Assembly (NCBI RefSeq): GCF_017255185.1
Contig: NZ_JAFKCZ010000016.1
Coordinates: 45,866-109,865, forward strand
From: Parahaliea mediterranea
GTDB taxonomy: Bacteria; Pseudomonadota; Gammaproteobacteria; Pseudomonadales; Halieaceae
Direction of reading: 5' to 3'
DNA: 64,000 bases
Part shown: positions 1-11,891 of the stretch, piece by piece
How positions within the stretch are numbered: position 1 is the stretch's first letter
How the letters are laid out: each line of letters starts with the position of its first letter
The notes under the pieces: model-generated
Told to the model about the DNA's origin: nothing
Databases searched by the model: none
Seen by the model: the letters and a program-made list of their open reading frames with translations, nothing else
Position numbers and translations under genes: made by a program

Positions 1-219
1 ATGGAAGTGCTGCTGCAGCTGCAATTGATCCCCACCGGCGAGATCGTCGACGTGCGGGTGCTCAAGAGCAGCGGCGACACGGCCTTTGACCGCTCGGCGA
101 TGAATGCGGTAGAAAGGGCGGGCCGTTTCCCCGAGCTGAAGAATCTGCCGCCGCGCAAATTTGAAGAGACCTTCAGGCGTTTCCGCCTGTTATTCCGACC
201 AGAGGATTTACGTTACTGA
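1..219 (+). CDS. tolA: TolA C-terminal domain (5' truncated by window edge)
   Basis: Only the last 72 codons are in the window; the gene begins upstream. The visible part has the TonB/TolA C-terminal pattern, with a [13 protein letters not shown] strand-turn-strand, then [16 protein letters not shown]. This domain of the inner-membrane TolA protein lies in the periplasm and contacts TolB/Pal during envelope constriction. The stop codon overlaps the tolB ATG by one base (TGATG), so the two are translationally coupled. The identity rests mainly on this domain pattern and on the tolB-pal-cpoB genes that follow. The ATG at base 1 is an internal codon, not a start. Confidence 0.85.
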   Translation: MEVLLQLQLIPTGEIVDVRVLKSSGDTAFDRSAMNAVERAGRFPELKNLPPRKFEETFRRFRLLFRPEDLRY

Positions 220-1505
220 TGACACGGCTACTTTTGAGTCTGGTACTACTGTTGACCGCACTGGGCGCCCGCGCGGAGCTGCTTATTGAAATCACCCAGG
301 GCCAGGACAACCCCACGCCCATCGCGGTATCGCCCTTCGCCTGGCAGGGCGCGGGCGCGGCCTCGGAGGATGTCGCCGCGGTGATCGACAGCGACCTGAC
401 GCGCAGCGGCCAGTTTGCCCCGGTCAAGCGCGCCAACATGCTGAGCCGGCCCAGCACCGAGCAGGAGATTTACTACCGCGACTGGCGGGCGATCAATACC
501 CAGTACCTGCTGATTGGGCGGGTGTCGGGCGCGGAGCAGATGCGCATCGAATTCGAGCTGTTCGACGTCGATCGCCAAACCAAAATCTATGCCGGCAGCG
601 AGAGCGGCCCCGCCAGCGAGGCGCGCATGCTGGCCCACCGGGTGTCGGACAAGGTCTACGAGAAGCTCACCGGCATCCCCGGCGCCTTCGCCACCCGCCT
701 GCTGTATGTCTCGGTTACCCGCAATCCGGGCGGCAAGGATTACTACCGCCTCACCCTGGCGGACTCAGACGGCGCCCGGCCCATCGTGCTGCTGGAGTCC
801 CGGGAGCCGGTGCTGGCGCCCACCTGGTCGCCGGACGGCAAGGAAATCGCCTACGTGTCCTTCGAGACCAGCCGGCCGGCCATCTTCCGCCAGAACCTGG
901 CCACCGGCCAGCGCGAGCAGCTGACCAACTTCAAGGGCCTGAACAGCTCCCCCGCCTGGTCGCCGGACGGCAACACCATGGCCATGGTGCTGTCCAAGGA
1001 CGGCAGCCCGGACATCTATCTGATGGATCTGTCCAGCAAGCGCCTGACCCGGGTCACCCGGCACTACGCCATCGACACCGAGCCCACCTGGATGCCCGAT
1101 GGCAATTCGTTACTTTTCACCTCCGACCGCGGTGGACGGCCGCAGATTTATCGCTATGATTTGCGCAGCGGCGCCACCGAGCGGGTGACCTACGAAGGTG
1201 TCTACAACGCCCGGGCGCGGGTGGCCCAGGACGGCCGCAATGTGGCGCTGGTACACCAGGATAACGGCAATTTCCACATTGCGGTTCACGACCTGAAGAC
1301 CAACCGCCTGCATGTGTTGACCGGTACCGCGCTGGACGAAAGTCCCAGTATCGCGCCCAATGGCTCTATGGTATTGTACGCTACGAAGTCGGGAGATCGC
1401 GGCATTTTAGCGGCGGTTTCCGTAGACGGGGGAGTGAAATTCCGGTTGCCGGCCCGCGAGGGGGATGTCCGGGAGCCGGCGTGGTCACCTTACATGAGCC
1501 GCTGA
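219..1505 (+). CDS. tolB: Tol-Pal system beta-propeller protein TolB
   Basis: A 428-residue periplasmic protein, the usual TolB length. It opens with a signal peptide ([19 protein letters not shown]) followed by the N-terminal TolB domain. The second half holds beta-propeller blades marked by repeated WSPDG/WMPDG motifs ([45 protein letters not shown]). TolB bridges Pal in the outer membrane and TolA in the inner membrane and helps keep the outer membrane attached during division. It is coupled to tolA by a one-base overlap, and pal follows after 68 bases. Confidence 0.97.
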   Translation: MTRLLLSLVLLLTALGARAELLIEITQGQDNPTPIAVSPFAWQGAGAASEDVAAVIDSDLTRSGQFAPVKRANMLSRPSTEQEIYYRDWRAINTQYLLIGRVSGAEQMRIEFELFDVDRQTKIYAGSESGPASEARMLAHRVSDKVYEKLTGIPGAFATRLLYVSVTRNPGGKDYYRLTLADSDGARPIVLLESREPVLAPTWSPDGKEIAYVSFETSRPAIFRQNLATGQREQLTNFKGLNSSPAWSPDGNTMAMVLSKDGSPDIYLMDLSSKRLTRVTRHYAIDTEPTWMPDGNSLLFTSDRGGRPQIYRYDLRSGATERVTYEGVYNARARVAQDGRNVALVHQDNGNFHIAVHDLKTNRLHVLTGTALDESPSIAPNGSMVLYATKSGDRGILAAVSVDGGVKFRLPAREGDVREPAWSPYMSR

Positions 1506-1573
1506 TAGCGATCGCCGCCTATCGGGGGTGTAACTTTGATCATTGACTACAAAAAACGCTTAAGGATGGGACT

Positions 1574-2101
1574 ATGAAACACGTAACAGTTGCCGGCAAG
1601 GCGCTCACGCTGTTGTTCACCGCGGCATTCCTGGCCGCCTGTGGCAGCACCGATACCCAGGAGGATACCTCCGCGGCGGAAGCCGCGGCGGAGCGGGCGC
1701 GGATTGAGGCCCAGCAAGCCGATGAGGCCCGCATCGCCGAGGAGCAGCGGCAACAGCGCATGCTGGAAGATGAAGCCGAACGCGTGGGTAACATCTTCTA
1801 CTTCGAGTTCGACAGCTCCACGCTGAAGCCCGAGGCCCAGGCGGCCCTGGACAAGCACATCGCACTGCTCAAGACCAGCGACAAGAGCGTGCGCCTCGAG
1901 GGCCACACCGACGAGCGCGGTACCCGCGAGTACAACCTCGCCCTGGGTGAGCGCCGCGCCAACTCCGTGCGCGACTACATGGTGGTCAATGGCATCGCCA
2001 GCTACCGCATCGAGACGGTGAGCTACGGCGAGGAACAGCCCGAGGCCTACGGTTCCGGCGAGGCCAACTGGTCCCAGAACCGCCGTGTGGTACTGAAGTA
2101 A
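1574..2101 (+). CDS. pal: Peptidoglycan-associated lipoprotein Pal
   Basis: A 175-residue lipoprotein. The signal peptide ends in a lipobox (FLAAC, lipidated Cys23), and no Asp follows at +2, which agrees with outer-membrane sorting. A charged Ala/Glu-rich linker (about residues 30-65) leads into the OmpA-like peptidoglycan-binding domain with FEFDSSTLKPEA and GHTDERGTREYNLALGERRA. It binds peptidoglycan and TolB. The ATG follows a good ribosome site (AAGGA, 9 bases upstream). The 68-base gap after tolB shows no clear terminator, so it is probably in the same operon. Confidence 0.97.
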   Translation: MKHVTVAGKALTLLFTAAFLAACGSTDTQEDTSAAEAAAERARIEAQQADEARIAEEQRQQRMLEDEAERVGNIFYFEFDSSTLKPEAQAALDKHIALLKTSDKSVRLEGHTDERGTREYNLALGERRANSVRDYMVVNGIASYRIETVSYGEEQPEAYGSGEANWSQNRRVVLK

Positions 2102-2113
2102 GCCGGGGAGCCC

Positions 2114-3046
2114 ATGCGCAAGCGCATTGCCAAATCCCTGGTCCTGAGCGGGCTGGCCCTGGTGGCCAGCCCGTTCTGCCTTGTGGCCCAGGCCCAGGAC
2201 TACATCGATGTGGAGGCCGAGCGCCGTGCCGAGCAGGAGCAGCGTGGGCAGCCGCAGCAGCAGGCGCCGCGGGACCCCTACGGCGTGAAGCCCGCGCAGT
2301 CCTATCCGGCCACCAGTTACGGCGCGAACAGCGGTCCGGCTGGCGGTGGCTTTGACCAGGGCGGCGCCGCGGCCCCGGTCCCCTCGCAAGGGGTGTCCGG
2401 CGGCAGCAATGTGGGCCAGCTATTGCTGCAGGTGCAGCAATTGCAGCAGGAAGTCATGCGCCTTAACGGCAAGGTCGAGGAGCAGGCCCACGAGCTGCGG
2501 ACCTTGAAAGAACAAAGCCTGGAGCGCTATGTCGATCTCGACCGCCGGGTCAGTGCCCTGACCACCGGTGGCGAGGTTCCTGCCTCCAGTGGCGCCTCGG
2601 TCGCTACGGCAGGTGGCGATTCCTCGTCCACCATCGGGGCCGCCGATGTCAGCGCCCAGCCCGGCGAGGCCGCGGCCTACCAGGCCGCCTACGACCTGGT
2701 GCGCACGCAGCAATTCGACCAGGCCGTGGCCGCCTTCAACCAGTTTTTGCGCCAGTACCCCTCAGGCCGTTTCGCCCCCAACGCCCACTATTGGCTTGGC
2801 GAGTTGTACCTGGTGGTGCAGCCGGTGGACCTCGAGTCCTCGCGGCAGGCCTTTACCCTGCTGCTGGACGAGTACCCCGACAACGCCAAGGTGCCGGACG
2901 CCATGTACAAGCTGGGTCGGGTACACTTCATGAAGGGCAACCGCGACCGCGCCCGCGAGTACCTCGACCGGGTGGTTCGCGACTATGGTGGCAGCAACAG
3001 CGCCGCCGCCAGGCTGGCCCAGGAATTTATCGACGAGAACTACTGA
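2114..3046 (+). CDS. cpoB: Cell division coordinator CpoB (YbgF)
   Basis: A 310-residue periplasmic protein with an N-terminal signal peptide, cleaved near ASPFCLVAQAQD. A Gln/Pro/Gly-rich low-complexity stretch (about 35-95) is followed by a trimerisation coiled coil (LLLQVQQLQQEVMRLNGKVEEQA). The C-terminal 130 residues carry TPR repeats (YDLVRTQQFDQAVAAFNQFL, HYWLGELYLV, MYKLGRVHFMKGN). In known systems CpoB links Tol-Pal to PBP1B activity at the septum. It lies 12 bases after pal. The low-complexity linker is longer than in E. coli. Confidence 0.95.
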   Translation: MRKRIAKSLVLSGLALVASPFCLVAQAQDYIDVEAERRAEQEQRGQPQQQAPRDPYGVKPAQSYPATSYGANSGPAGGGFDQGGAAAPVPSQGVSGGSNVGQLLLQVQQLQQEVMRLNGKVEEQAHELRTLKEQSLERYVDLDRRVSALTTGGEVPASSGASVATAGGDSSSTIGAADVSAQPGEAAAYQAAYDLVRTQQFDQAVAAFNQFLRQYPSGRFAPNAHYWLGELYLVVQPVDLESSRQAFTLLLDEYPDNAKVPDAMYKLGRVHFMKGNRDRAREYLDRVVRDYGGSNSAAARLAQEFIDENY

Positions 3047-3072
3047 GGCGTCAGTAGGTCAGTAAGCCCGCT

Positions 3073-3765
3073 ATGAACAAGCCGCTGCAGCACGGCGAGG
3101 ATACCGCCCCCGACACCACGGGGGCGGCCCTGCGCATCACCGAAATTTTCTACTCCCTGCAGGGCGAGGCCCGCACCGTGGGCCTGCCCACCGTGTTTGT
3201 GCGCCTGACCGGTTGCCCGCTGCGCTGCGAATACTGCGATACGGCCTACGCCTTTAGCGGCGGCGAGATGATGGCGCTGGAGCGCATTCTCGAGCGGGTG
3301 GCCGCCTACCGGCCCCGCTATGTCACCGTGACCGGCGGCGAGCCCCTGGCCCAGCCCAACTGCCTGCCCCTGCTCAGCCACTTGTGCGATGCCGGCTACG
3401 AGGTTTCCCTGGAGACCAGCGGCGCCATGACCGTGGCCGGGGTGGACCCGCGGGTGGTCAAGGTGCTGGACCTGAAAACCCCCGCGTCCGCCGAGATGCA
3501 CCGCAACGACTACGGCAATATTCCGCTGTTGACGCCCCGCGACCAGGTGAAGTTCGTGATTTGCGACCGCGCCGATTTCGAGTGGGCGCGCTTCAAGCTC
3601 GACGAGTACACCCTGGCGGGCCGGGTTTCCGACGTCCTGTTTTCCCCCAGCCATGGCGCGCTGCCCGGTCGTCAGTTGGCGGAGTGGATTCTTGAGGACA
3701 ACCTGCCGGTGCGCATGCAGCTGCAGCTGCACAAATACCTGTGGGATGACGCCCCCGGGCACTAG
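3073..3765 (+). CDS. queE: 7-carboxy-7-deazaguanine synthase QueE
   Basis: A radical SAM enzyme of 230 residues that converts 6-carboxytetrahydropterin to 7-carboxy-7-deazaguanine in queuosine biosynthesis. The FYSLQGEA substrate loop precedes the cluster motif [15 protein letters not shown], whose three cysteines are spaced C-x3-C-x2-C as in canonical radical SAM enzymes. TVTGGEPL is the SAM-binding GGE segment. It is followed 20 bases later by queC, the next enzyme of the pathway. The queE-queC pair after cpoB is a common arrangement in gammaproteobacteria. Confidence 0.96.
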   Translation: MNKPLQHGEDTAPDTTGAALRITEIFYSLQGEARTVGLPTVFVRLTGCPLRCEYCDTAYAFSGGEMMALERILERVAAYRPRYVTVTGGEPLAQPNCLPLLSHLCDAGYEVSLETSGAMTVAGVDPRVVKVLDLKTPASAEMHRNDYGNIPLLTPRDQVKFVICDRADFEWARFKLDEYTLAGRVSDVLFSPSHGALPGRQLAEWILEDNLPVRMQLQLHKYLWDDAPGH

Positions 3766-3785
3766 CAAGGTTTCCTGGAAGCACT

Positions 3786-4469
3786 ATGGCTGATAACAAA
3801 CGCGCGGTCATCCTCGTCTCCGGTGGCCTGGACTCCACCACGGTGCTGGCCATGGCCCGGAAGCAGGGCTTTGACTGCTATACCCTGAGTTTCGACTACG
3901 GTCAGCGCCATCGGGCGGAACTGCTCGCGGCGGAGCGGGTGTCGGCCTCCCTGGGCGACGTCGAGCACAAGGTGGTCAAGTTGAACCTCGACAGCATTGG
4001 CGGGTCGGCGCTAACCGATACCGGCATCGCCGTGCCGGAGGAGGAAACCAGCGGTATTCCGGTAACCTACGTGCCGGCCCGCAACACGGTGTTTTTATCC
4101 ATCGCCCTGGGTTGGGCTGAAGTGCTGGGCGCCGACGATATCTTCATCGGTGTCAACGCCGTGGACTACTCGGGCTACCCGGACTGTCGCCCCGCCTACA
4201 TCGCCGCCTACGAGGCCATGGCCAACCTCGCCACCCGCGCGGGGGTGGAGGGGCATAACCTGCGCATCCACGCGCCCCTGATGGATATGGGCAAGGGCGA
4301 GATCATCCGCGCCGGCATTGCCCTGGGGGTGGATTACAGCCTGACCGTGTCCTGCTACCAGGCCACAGGGGAGGGCCTGGCCTGCGGCCGCTGCGACAGC
4401 TGCCGCCTGCGGCGGCAGGGTTTTGTCGACGCCGGGGTCCCCGATCCCACGCGCTACACGGCGGGGTAA
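3786..4469 (+). CDS. queC: 7-cyano-7-deazaguanine synthase QueC
   Basis: A 227-residue PP-loop ATPase that turns 7-carboxy-7-deazaguanine into preQ0 using ATP and ammonia. The ATP-binding SGGLDSTT motif lies near the N-terminus (about residues 13-20). The C-terminal zinc site is built from [18 protein letters not shown], giving four cysteines. Length and order of motifs are normal for QueC. It ends 110 bases before tRNA-Lys. No preQ1 riboswitch-like structure was seen upstream of queE or queC. Confidence 0.96.
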   Translation: MADNKRAVILVSGGLDSTTVLAMARKQGFDCYTLSFDYGQRHRAELLAAERVSASLGDVEHKVVKLNLDSIGGSALTDTGIAVPEEETSGIPVTYVPARNTVFLSIALGWAEVLGADDIFIGVNAVDYSGYPDCRPAYIAAYEAMANLATRAGVEGHNLRIHAPLMDMGKGEIIRAGIALGVDYSLTVSCYQATGEGLACGRCDSCRLRRQGFVDAGVPDPTRYTAG

Positions 4470-4579
4470 AAAAAATTGCCCGTCCGCGGCGGAAATGGCT
4501 TGTTTTTTGCCGCTGAATCAGTACTATACGCACCTCGTTCGCGGTGAGCCTTCAGGTTTACCCGGCACGTCCCCTTTCA

Positions 4580-4655
4580 GGGCCGTTAGCTCAGTTGGTA
4601 GAGCAGTTGGCTTTTAACCAATTGGTCGATGGTTCGAGCCCATCACGGCCCACCA
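4580..4655 (+). tRNA. tRNA-Lys(UUU)
   Basis: A 76-base tRNA with encoded CCA. The acceptor stem GGGCCGT pairs with ACGGCCC, the discriminator is A, and CCA is at 4653-4655. The anticodon loop CTTTTAA lies between GTTGG and CCAAT and gives anticodon TTT. The T arm contains GGTTCGAGCC. It closely resembles E. coli lysine tRNA. Confidence 0.97.
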
Positions 4656-4681
4656 TATTCCGGTTTGAAACCGTTTCTTTA

Positions 4682-4709
4682 AAGCTCCGCTCTGCGGGGC
4701 TTTTTTTTT
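4682..4709 (+). terminator. Rho-independent terminator after tRNA-Lys
   Basis: The stem AAGCTCCGC/GCGGGGCTT (one G-T pair) with a short TCT loop is followed by nine T residues. It starts 26 bases after the tRNA 3' end and ends the tol/que/tRNA rightward block before the leftward gene at 4754. Confidence 0.9.
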
Positions 4710-4753
4710 GATACCTACCTTTCCCAGTGACGACTTCCCTGGCTCAATAGCGT

Positions 4754-5203
4754 TCAGGTCTCGTCGGGAATATCCGCCTCCACCAGTTTCGCCAATAACG
4801 CCAGTGACTCCTGCCAACCCAGGTAGCAGGCCTCCGCGGGGATGACGTCGGGTACGCCCTCCTGGCGAACACGTAACTCGGCACCCACAGCCACCGCCCG
4901 TATCTCGACGGTAACCTGCATCGATCCGGGGAGGCCGGGGTCATCGAATTCGTCGGTGTAGCGTATTCGCTGCCCCGGCACCAGTTCCAGGTACTCGCCG
5001 CCGAAGGCATGGCTGGAGCAGGTGCCGAAGTTGGTAAACGACATCCTGTGCTTGCCCCCCTCGCGAGCATCCAGCTGGTGGACTTTGCCGGTGAAGCCAT
5101 TGGGTGGCAGCCACTTGACGAGCGCTTCCGGGTCCAGGAAGGCCTTGTAGACGCGCTCCGGCGTGGTTTGCAGTACGCGATGAAGTTCGATGCTGTGCGG
5201 CAT
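4754..5203 (-). CDS. SRPBCC (AHSA1-like) family protein
   Basis: About 149 residues with the START/AHSA1 hydrophobic-pocket fold: an N-terminal HRVLQTTPERVYKAFLDPEALVKWLPP, a central GGEYLELVPGQRIRYTDEF and a C-terminal helix GWQESLALLAKLVEA. Such proteins bind small hydrophobic ligands or act as co-chaperone-like domains; the actual ligand cannot be told. The start is set at MPHSIELH because AGAGGA lies 6-8 bases upstream; an ATG 39 bases further up lacks such a site. It stands alone, opposite in direction to the tRNA. Confidence 0.8.
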   Translation of the reverse strand: MPHSIELHRVLQTTPERVYKAFLDPEALVKWLPPNGFTGKVHQLDAREGGKHRMSFTNFGTCSSHAFGGEYLELVPGQRIRYTDEFDDPGLPGSMQVTVEIRAVAVGAELRVRQEGVPDVIPAEACYLGWQESLALLAKLVEADIPDET

Positions 5204-5355
5204 GGGGTATCCTCTTTCGTAGATCGCAGTTGTTGTGCTCATTCATTGGTCGGCCGGCGTTGTCACAAATCGACACTCGTCCGCGGTTTTCCGACAGGAG
5301 GATCGGGTCCGGCGCCCTCCGGAAGCAGGACGTGCTACCCGGAATGCCATATACG

Positions 5356-5937
5356 TCAGCGCGAAGGGGGGCAATAGGCGGGATCGAGATAAGGAAAGAG
5401 CGCGCGTATTTGCTGTGGGGTAAGTGCCTCCACGCGGCGAATATTCGCCGCCGGAATGCCCTCCGGGTCGGGGTGGCCCGCCAGGGCCCCTTCGATACTG
5501 GCCTCGCGGAGCAGGTGCAGGATGGGATAGGGCGCGCGGTTGGTCAGGTTTTCGGCATCGCCGGCATCGGTGCCGGCGAACTGGTAGTGGGGGTGGAACG
5601 TGGCCAGTTGGTAAACGCCCGCGTACCCGTACTGTTCCAGCAGCGCCTCCGCCAGATCGAGGAATTGGTTGAAATCGAGAAAGTCCGGCAGGTAATCGGG
5701 GATCACCAGGAGCGTGGTCTCGGTGGTCGCCGGCGGCTGGCTGTCGAGGTGTTGCAGCTCGGAGAGCAAATCCGACAACAGGGCCTCGGCGCCGCGGGCG
5801 GTACTGACGCTCACCCGCACCTGCCCGCCGTCCACGGGCTTGCGCGCGAAGGGGCAGAGGTTCAGGCCCAGCACCACCGCGTTGAGCCAGCGGTCGACCT
5901 CGGCCGTGATCCGGTCCCGCCGCTGGTGGTCTACCAC
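5356..5937 (-). CDS. DUF1415 family protein
   Basis: A 193-residue soluble protein recognisable as DUF1415 by the N-terminal VDRWLNAVVLGLNLCPFA, a central TTLLVIPDYLPDFLDFNQFLDLAE, and FHPHYQFAGT followed by APYPILHLLREASIE. The conserved Cys and the FHPxYxF segment could be functional, but no activity is established for the family to my knowledge. Its start lies 7 bases inside the 3' end of the DUF2058 gene, so the two are probably co-transcribed. Confidence 0.85.
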   Translation of the reverse strand: MVDHQRRDRITAEVDRWLNAVVLGLNLCPFARKPVDGGQVRVSVSTARGAEALLSDLLSELQHLDSQPPATTETTLLVIPDYLPDFLDFNQFLDLAEALLEQYGYAGVYQLATFHPHYQFAGTDAGDAENLTNRAPYPILHLLREASIEGALAGHPDPEGIPAANIRRVEALTPQQIRALFPYLDPAYCPPSR

Positions 5938-6467
5938 ATCAGGTCGTCCGGGATCTGGTAGTCGGCGTAGGGGTCGTCTTCGTCGACGGGGCCGCTGTCC
6001 TGGGGGGGCTGGATCACGGCGTTGGGATCCCGTTCGGCGATTTTCTCGGCAATCACCCGAGGTACCAACTCAAACTGTCCCTGGCTATGGACGATCATCA
6101 ACTTGCCGGTGGCCAGGTGTTCGTGGACGGTCTGGGTGACGTAGAGTTTTTTGATTTTCCGCTCGAAGACGAAGTTATAGGCGATGTCGCCGTTACCCTT
6201 GGGCTGCTTGTTGCAGGCCACCAACTGCTGTATTTGCGCCGCGATCGCCTTCTGCTGGGCGGCCGCGTCGCGCTCGGCGTTGAGCGCGCGGTCGCGCTCG
6301 GCTTTCTCGGCGCGGGCACGGGCGACGGCCACCTTGGTCGCATCCTCGACCTGCTCGCCGCTACTCTTGGCAATACGCCGCTGTTTGCGCTTTTCCTTGT
6401 CGGCCTGCTTGGCCTTTTTGCCGTCGATCAGGCCGGCTTTCAGTAACTGGTCTTGAAGTGAGCTCAT
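5931..6467 (-). CDS. DUF2058 family protein (YaiL-like)
   Basis: 178 residues. The N-terminus SLQDQLLKAGLIDGKKAKQ is the family hallmark, followed by a Lys/Arg/Glu-rich helical region (about 20-90) likely to form a coiled coil and bind nucleic acid. The C-terminal half has NFVFERKIKKLYVTQTVHEHL. Family members are often annotated as nucleoprotein or polynucleotide-associated; the role is unproven. The start at 6467 is supported by AGGA three bases upstream of the ATG; a further in-frame ATG 39 bases upstream has no such site. Confidence 0.85.
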   Translation of the reverse strand: MSSLQDQLLKAGLIDGKKAKQADKEKRKQRRIAKSSGEQVEDATKVAVARARAEKAERDRALNAERDAAAQQKAIAAQIQQLVACNKQPKGNGDIAYNFVFERKIKKLYVTQTVHEHLATGKLMIVHSQGQFELVPRVIAEKIAERDPNAVIQPPQDSGPVDEDDPYADYQIPDDLMW

Positions 6468-6605
6468 GAGTCCTGAACCAATCTGGGGGAGGGGGCCGGA
6501 GGCCATTCAAACGGGGACTTTAAACCGAATCGTCGAACAATGGCACCCTGTACCCTCGCCTGGCTCCGCGCCCTCCCCGACGGCCGATTGCCAACCCGCG
6601 GTGCA

Positions 6606-7988
6606 CTAGCCGCCATCAATCGCCACCTGGTTGCGGCCGCCGTTCTTGGCCCGGTACAGCGCATCGTCCGCGCGGCTCAATTGCCGCTGGTAATCGGGGT
6701 GGCCGTCAAAGAGCGCCAGGCCGATACTCACGGTTACCCTCAGGTGTCCGTCGGTCCCGGCGCTAAAGGACTCGCGGGCAATGGCTTCACGGAGTTCCTC
6801 CGCCCGGTGCGCCGCGCTCTTGCCGTCGATATCGACCATCAACACCAGGAATTCCTCGCCGCCGAGGCGGAACAGGTAGTCGCCGCCCCGGCATTGATTG
6901 ATCAGCAAAACGGCCAGCTGCTGGAGCACCGCGTCGCCGGCTTCGTGGCCGTGGGTATCGTTGATCTGCTTGAAATGATCCACGTCAATCGCAAGCAGCG
7001 CGAACTGCTGGCCGTGGCGGTTGCAGTGGGCGACCTGGCGGGTGAGCACCACGGGCAAAAATTTGCGGTTCAGCAGCCGGGTCAGTACGTCGCGGCCGGA
7101 TTCCAGCTCGTTGTTCTGCTCGAACAGGCGATCGAGATGGTAGGTGACGGCGCGCACCTGGTCGCGCAGTTCGCGCAGCCGGGCGATGTAGGTATCGCGG
7201 TCGTCCCGGGCGGCGAGCAGCGCCGGTAGCAGTGCGGTGTCGATGCGGTCCATGGTATCGAGGATGGTATTCACTTCCGAGGTGCCCTCAAAGGCATGGG
7301 CGCCCTTGTGGCTGAACCAGAGGCCGAACTCGGATGCGCGAATATCGGTAATCTGGTGTTCTCCCAGGCCAACGGCGTGCCCGAACATCAGTTGGTTCTC
7401 CCAGTCTAGAAGGGAGCTGCGCTGGCGCTCGCGCTCGCTGGCGATGTTCTGGGTGAGGGAGAACAGGCGGTAGCCTTCCTTTGCCTTGGAATTGCGGTCG
7501 TGGAAAGTGGAGTAGGCGTGGCTCATCACCTCCATGGCCAGGTCGATGGTGCCCACCGCAAGCCTGATGGCGGCGCTTTTTTCCTCCGGTGTAGTGCGGG
7601 GGCTGGCGCCGATGTGGCTGATAAAGGCGTCTTTCAGGTGGCGGGAGCCGCGCAATACAAGATGCACCGGCACCGATATGCGGGCGTGGACCTGGCCGAT
7701 GGTCACCTGGTGGGTAATGGCTTCCCCGATCTCCTTTTCGCCCTGGCAGTTGAAAATCGCCAGGATCCACTGTTGCATGGAAGCGTGCAATCGCTCGCGC
7801 ACCTGGTCGTGGGAAAGGAAGGCCTGGGCGGTGGCGTTTTCGAGCATTTTCTCGTAAAACACCGTTGCCAGCGCCTCGCAGTGCCGCCCGGCCAATTCCC
7901 TCACCAAGTCGTGGGTGCCTGCGGAAAAGCCGGAAAAGTACTCCTTCCACTCGGTGGTTAACTCTGCAATTGGCGTATGTTCGGGCAT
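6606..7988 (-). CDS. Globin-coupled diguanylate cyclase (DosC-like)
   Basis: About 460 residues in three parts. Residues 1-150 are a sensor globin, with EKMLENATAQAFLSHDQV and a proximal-histidine helix HQVTIGQVHARISVP (His near residue 101). The middle domain carries ASEFGLWFSHK, as in DosC. The C-terminal GGDEF domain starts near 300 with DVLTRLLNRKFL and an intact active site RLGGEEF (about 374-380). It should make cyclic di-GMP in response to oxygen or another heme ligand. ATG 7988 is preferred over an in-frame TTG at 8027. No partner phosphodiesterase is next to it, unlike dosCP. Confidence 0.88.
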   Translation of the reverse strand: MPEHTPIAELTTEWKEYFSGFSAGTHDLVRELAGRHCEALATVFYEKMLENATAQAFLSHDQVRERLHASMQQWILAIFNCQGEKEIGEAITHQVTIGQVHARISVPVHLVLRGSRHLKDAFISHIGASPRTTPEEKSAAIRLAVGTIDLAMEVMSHAYSTFHDRNSKAKEGYRLFSLTQNIASERERQRSSLLDWENQLMFGHAVGLGEHQITDIRASEFGLWFSHKGAHAFEGTSEVNTILDTMDRIDTALLPALLAARDDRDTYIARLRELRDQVRAVTYHLDRLFEQNNELESGRDVLTRLLNRKFLPVVLTRQVAHCNRHGQQFALLAIDVDHFKQINDTHGHEAGDAVLQQLAVLLINQCRGGDYLFRLGGEEFLVLMVDIDGKSAAHRAEELREAIARESFSAGTDGHLRVTVSIGLALFDGHPDYQRQLSRADDALYRAKNGGRNQVAIDGG

Positions 7989-8445
7989 CTGGATTCCAAA
8001 TTTCTGCTGATTTGCGGCCGTGGACAAGGCGCGCGGTGTGATCTTGAAGCGATCATGCCAAACCCCTCGCGGTGCCGGTCTGTCGATTAGCCGGCGCCCG
8101 ATAAACCATTCCTGAAGACCGGGTTTGGCGCGGTGGATGTCCGCCGTTATCTTGCGCTACGGCTCGTGGGGACGGGGCGGAGGATTCGCTTGTTTGGCCA
8201 CTGAACGCGCTATGCCGTTGGCCGCGTGTGTATTCTAAAGATTCCTGCAGTGACTGTCTTGTCGGTTGGCGGAACGTGTGGTTTTGGCCGCGGCCTCGAC
8301 AATATCTGTCGACGCGAGCGGATTGCGGCGCCTTCGGAGTTCCGGCAGCGGACTTTTGCCGTCAAATCGCGCAGAATGGCCGCGAATCGTCACCTATCGT
8401 TGAATGGCCGGGGGCAACCCCGAGGCCACTTGCCTGGAGAATTTC
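7989..8445. other. Intergenic region between divergent genes, nothing identified
   Basis: This 457-base gap must hold the promoters of the leftward diguanylate cyclase and the rightward M14 hydrolase. Short open frames in it lack family features and good ribosome sites. I see no RNA gene, clear repeat or terminator. Confidence 0.5.
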
Positions 8446-9396
8446 ATGTCCAACCAACAGAACTACCCCGTCGGCACACCGGGCACGCCCTGGGGTGAGA
8501 GTGAGAAGCAAGAGTGGTATGCGCGCCAGCGGGTACAGCGCCCGTATGCCGGGGAGGTGCTGGCGCAGCTGCAACCGCTGGCGGAGCGTTTTGACCTGGT
8601 GCAGTACGGCGTGCTGCCCATCGATCCCGAGCGCTATCCCCTGTTCGCCGCGCGCAGCCGCGACTGGACGGCGGCGAAGCCCTGTGTGCTGGTGACGGGA
8701 GGGGTTCACGGCTATGAAACCAGCGGTGTGCAGGGCGCGCTGCGCTTCCTGCAGACCGAGGCCGAGCGCTACGGTGAGCATTTTAACCTGTTGGTGGTGC
8801 CGGCCATCAGTCCCTGGGGCTATGAAACGATCAACCGCTGGAATCCCGGTGCCGTCGATCCCAACCGTTCCTTTTACGCCGACAGCGCGTCGCCCGAGGC
8901 GGCGGCGCTGATGGCGTTGCTGGAATCGCTGGATTGCGAATTCCAGGTGCACGTGGATTTGCACGAAACCACCGACACCGACAATTCCGAATTCCGCCCG
9001 GCCCTCGCGGCGCGTGACGGTATTGAAATGGCGGTGTGGGATATTCCCGACGGTTTCTACCTGGTGGGCGACACGTCCTGTCCCGCGCCGGAATTCCAGC
9101 GCGCGGTGGTCGCCGCGGTGGAGAAAGTCACCCATATCGCACCCGCCGATGCCGGTAACCGCCTGATCGGCGAGCCCCTGCAGCAGCACGGCGTTATCAA
9201 CTACCAGGCCCGGGAACTGGGGTTGTGCATGGGGCTCACGGAGGCGCCGTATCGCACCACCACCGAGGTTTACCCGGACAGCGAGCGGGTAGACGGGGAA
9301 AATTGTATTCGCGCCCAGGTCGCGGCGGTTACCGGGGCCCTGGATTACGTGTTGGCGGTGTCCGGGTCCGGCGGTGAAACAACTCCCCTACGGTGA
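8446..9396 (+). CDS. M14-family metallocarboxypeptidase-like protein
   Basis: 316 residues of the zinc carboxypeptidase/succinylglutamate desuccinylase superfamily. The zinc motif is in VTGGVHGYETSG (H and E), followed by the substrate-binding NRWNPGAVDPNRSFY. VHVDLHETTDTDNSEF supplies the third zinc ligand (His) after about 100 residues, and GLTEAPYRT probably carries the catalytic Glu. No signal peptide is seen, so it is likely cytoplasmic and acts on small peptides or acyl-amino acids. The start at MSNQQNY is chosen for GGAG six bases upstream. Confidence 0.8.
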   Translation: MSNQQNYPVGTPGTPWGESEKQEWYARQRVQRPYAGEVLAQLQPLAERFDLVQYGVLPIDPERYPLFAARSRDWTAAKPCVLVTGGVHGYETSGVQGALRFLQTEAERYGEHFNLLVVPAISPWGYETINRWNPGAVDPNRSFYADSASPEAAALMALLESLDCEFQVHVDLHETTDTDNSEFRPALAARDGIEMAVWDIPDGFYLVGDTSCPAPEFQRAVVAAVEKVTHIAPADAGNRLIGEPLQQHGVINYQARELGLCMGLTEAPYRTTTEVYPDSERVDGENCIRAQVAAVTGALDYVLAVSGSGGETTPLR

Positions 9397-9520
9397 GCCG
9401 GCGCATGGTTCGGTAATTTCAATCGCATGCATCGACACAATCAATTTTCCTTACTCCCGGGCCTGGTCTAGGTTGTAAGACATGCCACGTGGGGGCGGTC
9501 CGTTCCACGAGGCGGTTGTC

Positions 9521-11760
<2,240 letters not shown>

Positions 11761-11891
11761 CGGGGCCGGCATCGCTCAGCCGCGCGATGCCCCTTCGCCG
11801 GCTGCCCACACCGGGGAGCCGGCGACATTATGCGGCAGTGCCGCTTCGGCCTGGCCAGGCTCGGCCAGGCGGCAACCCCCGCCACCTGCGT

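Noticed and set aside
3047..3072. preQ1 riboswitch before queE
   Set aside because: The gap is 26 bases and has no fitting stem-loop and A-rich tail.
5230..5961. Plus-strand frame opposite the DUF1415 gene
   Set aside because: Valine/Gly/Arg-rich antisense translation; the minus-strand DUF1415 protein is well supported.
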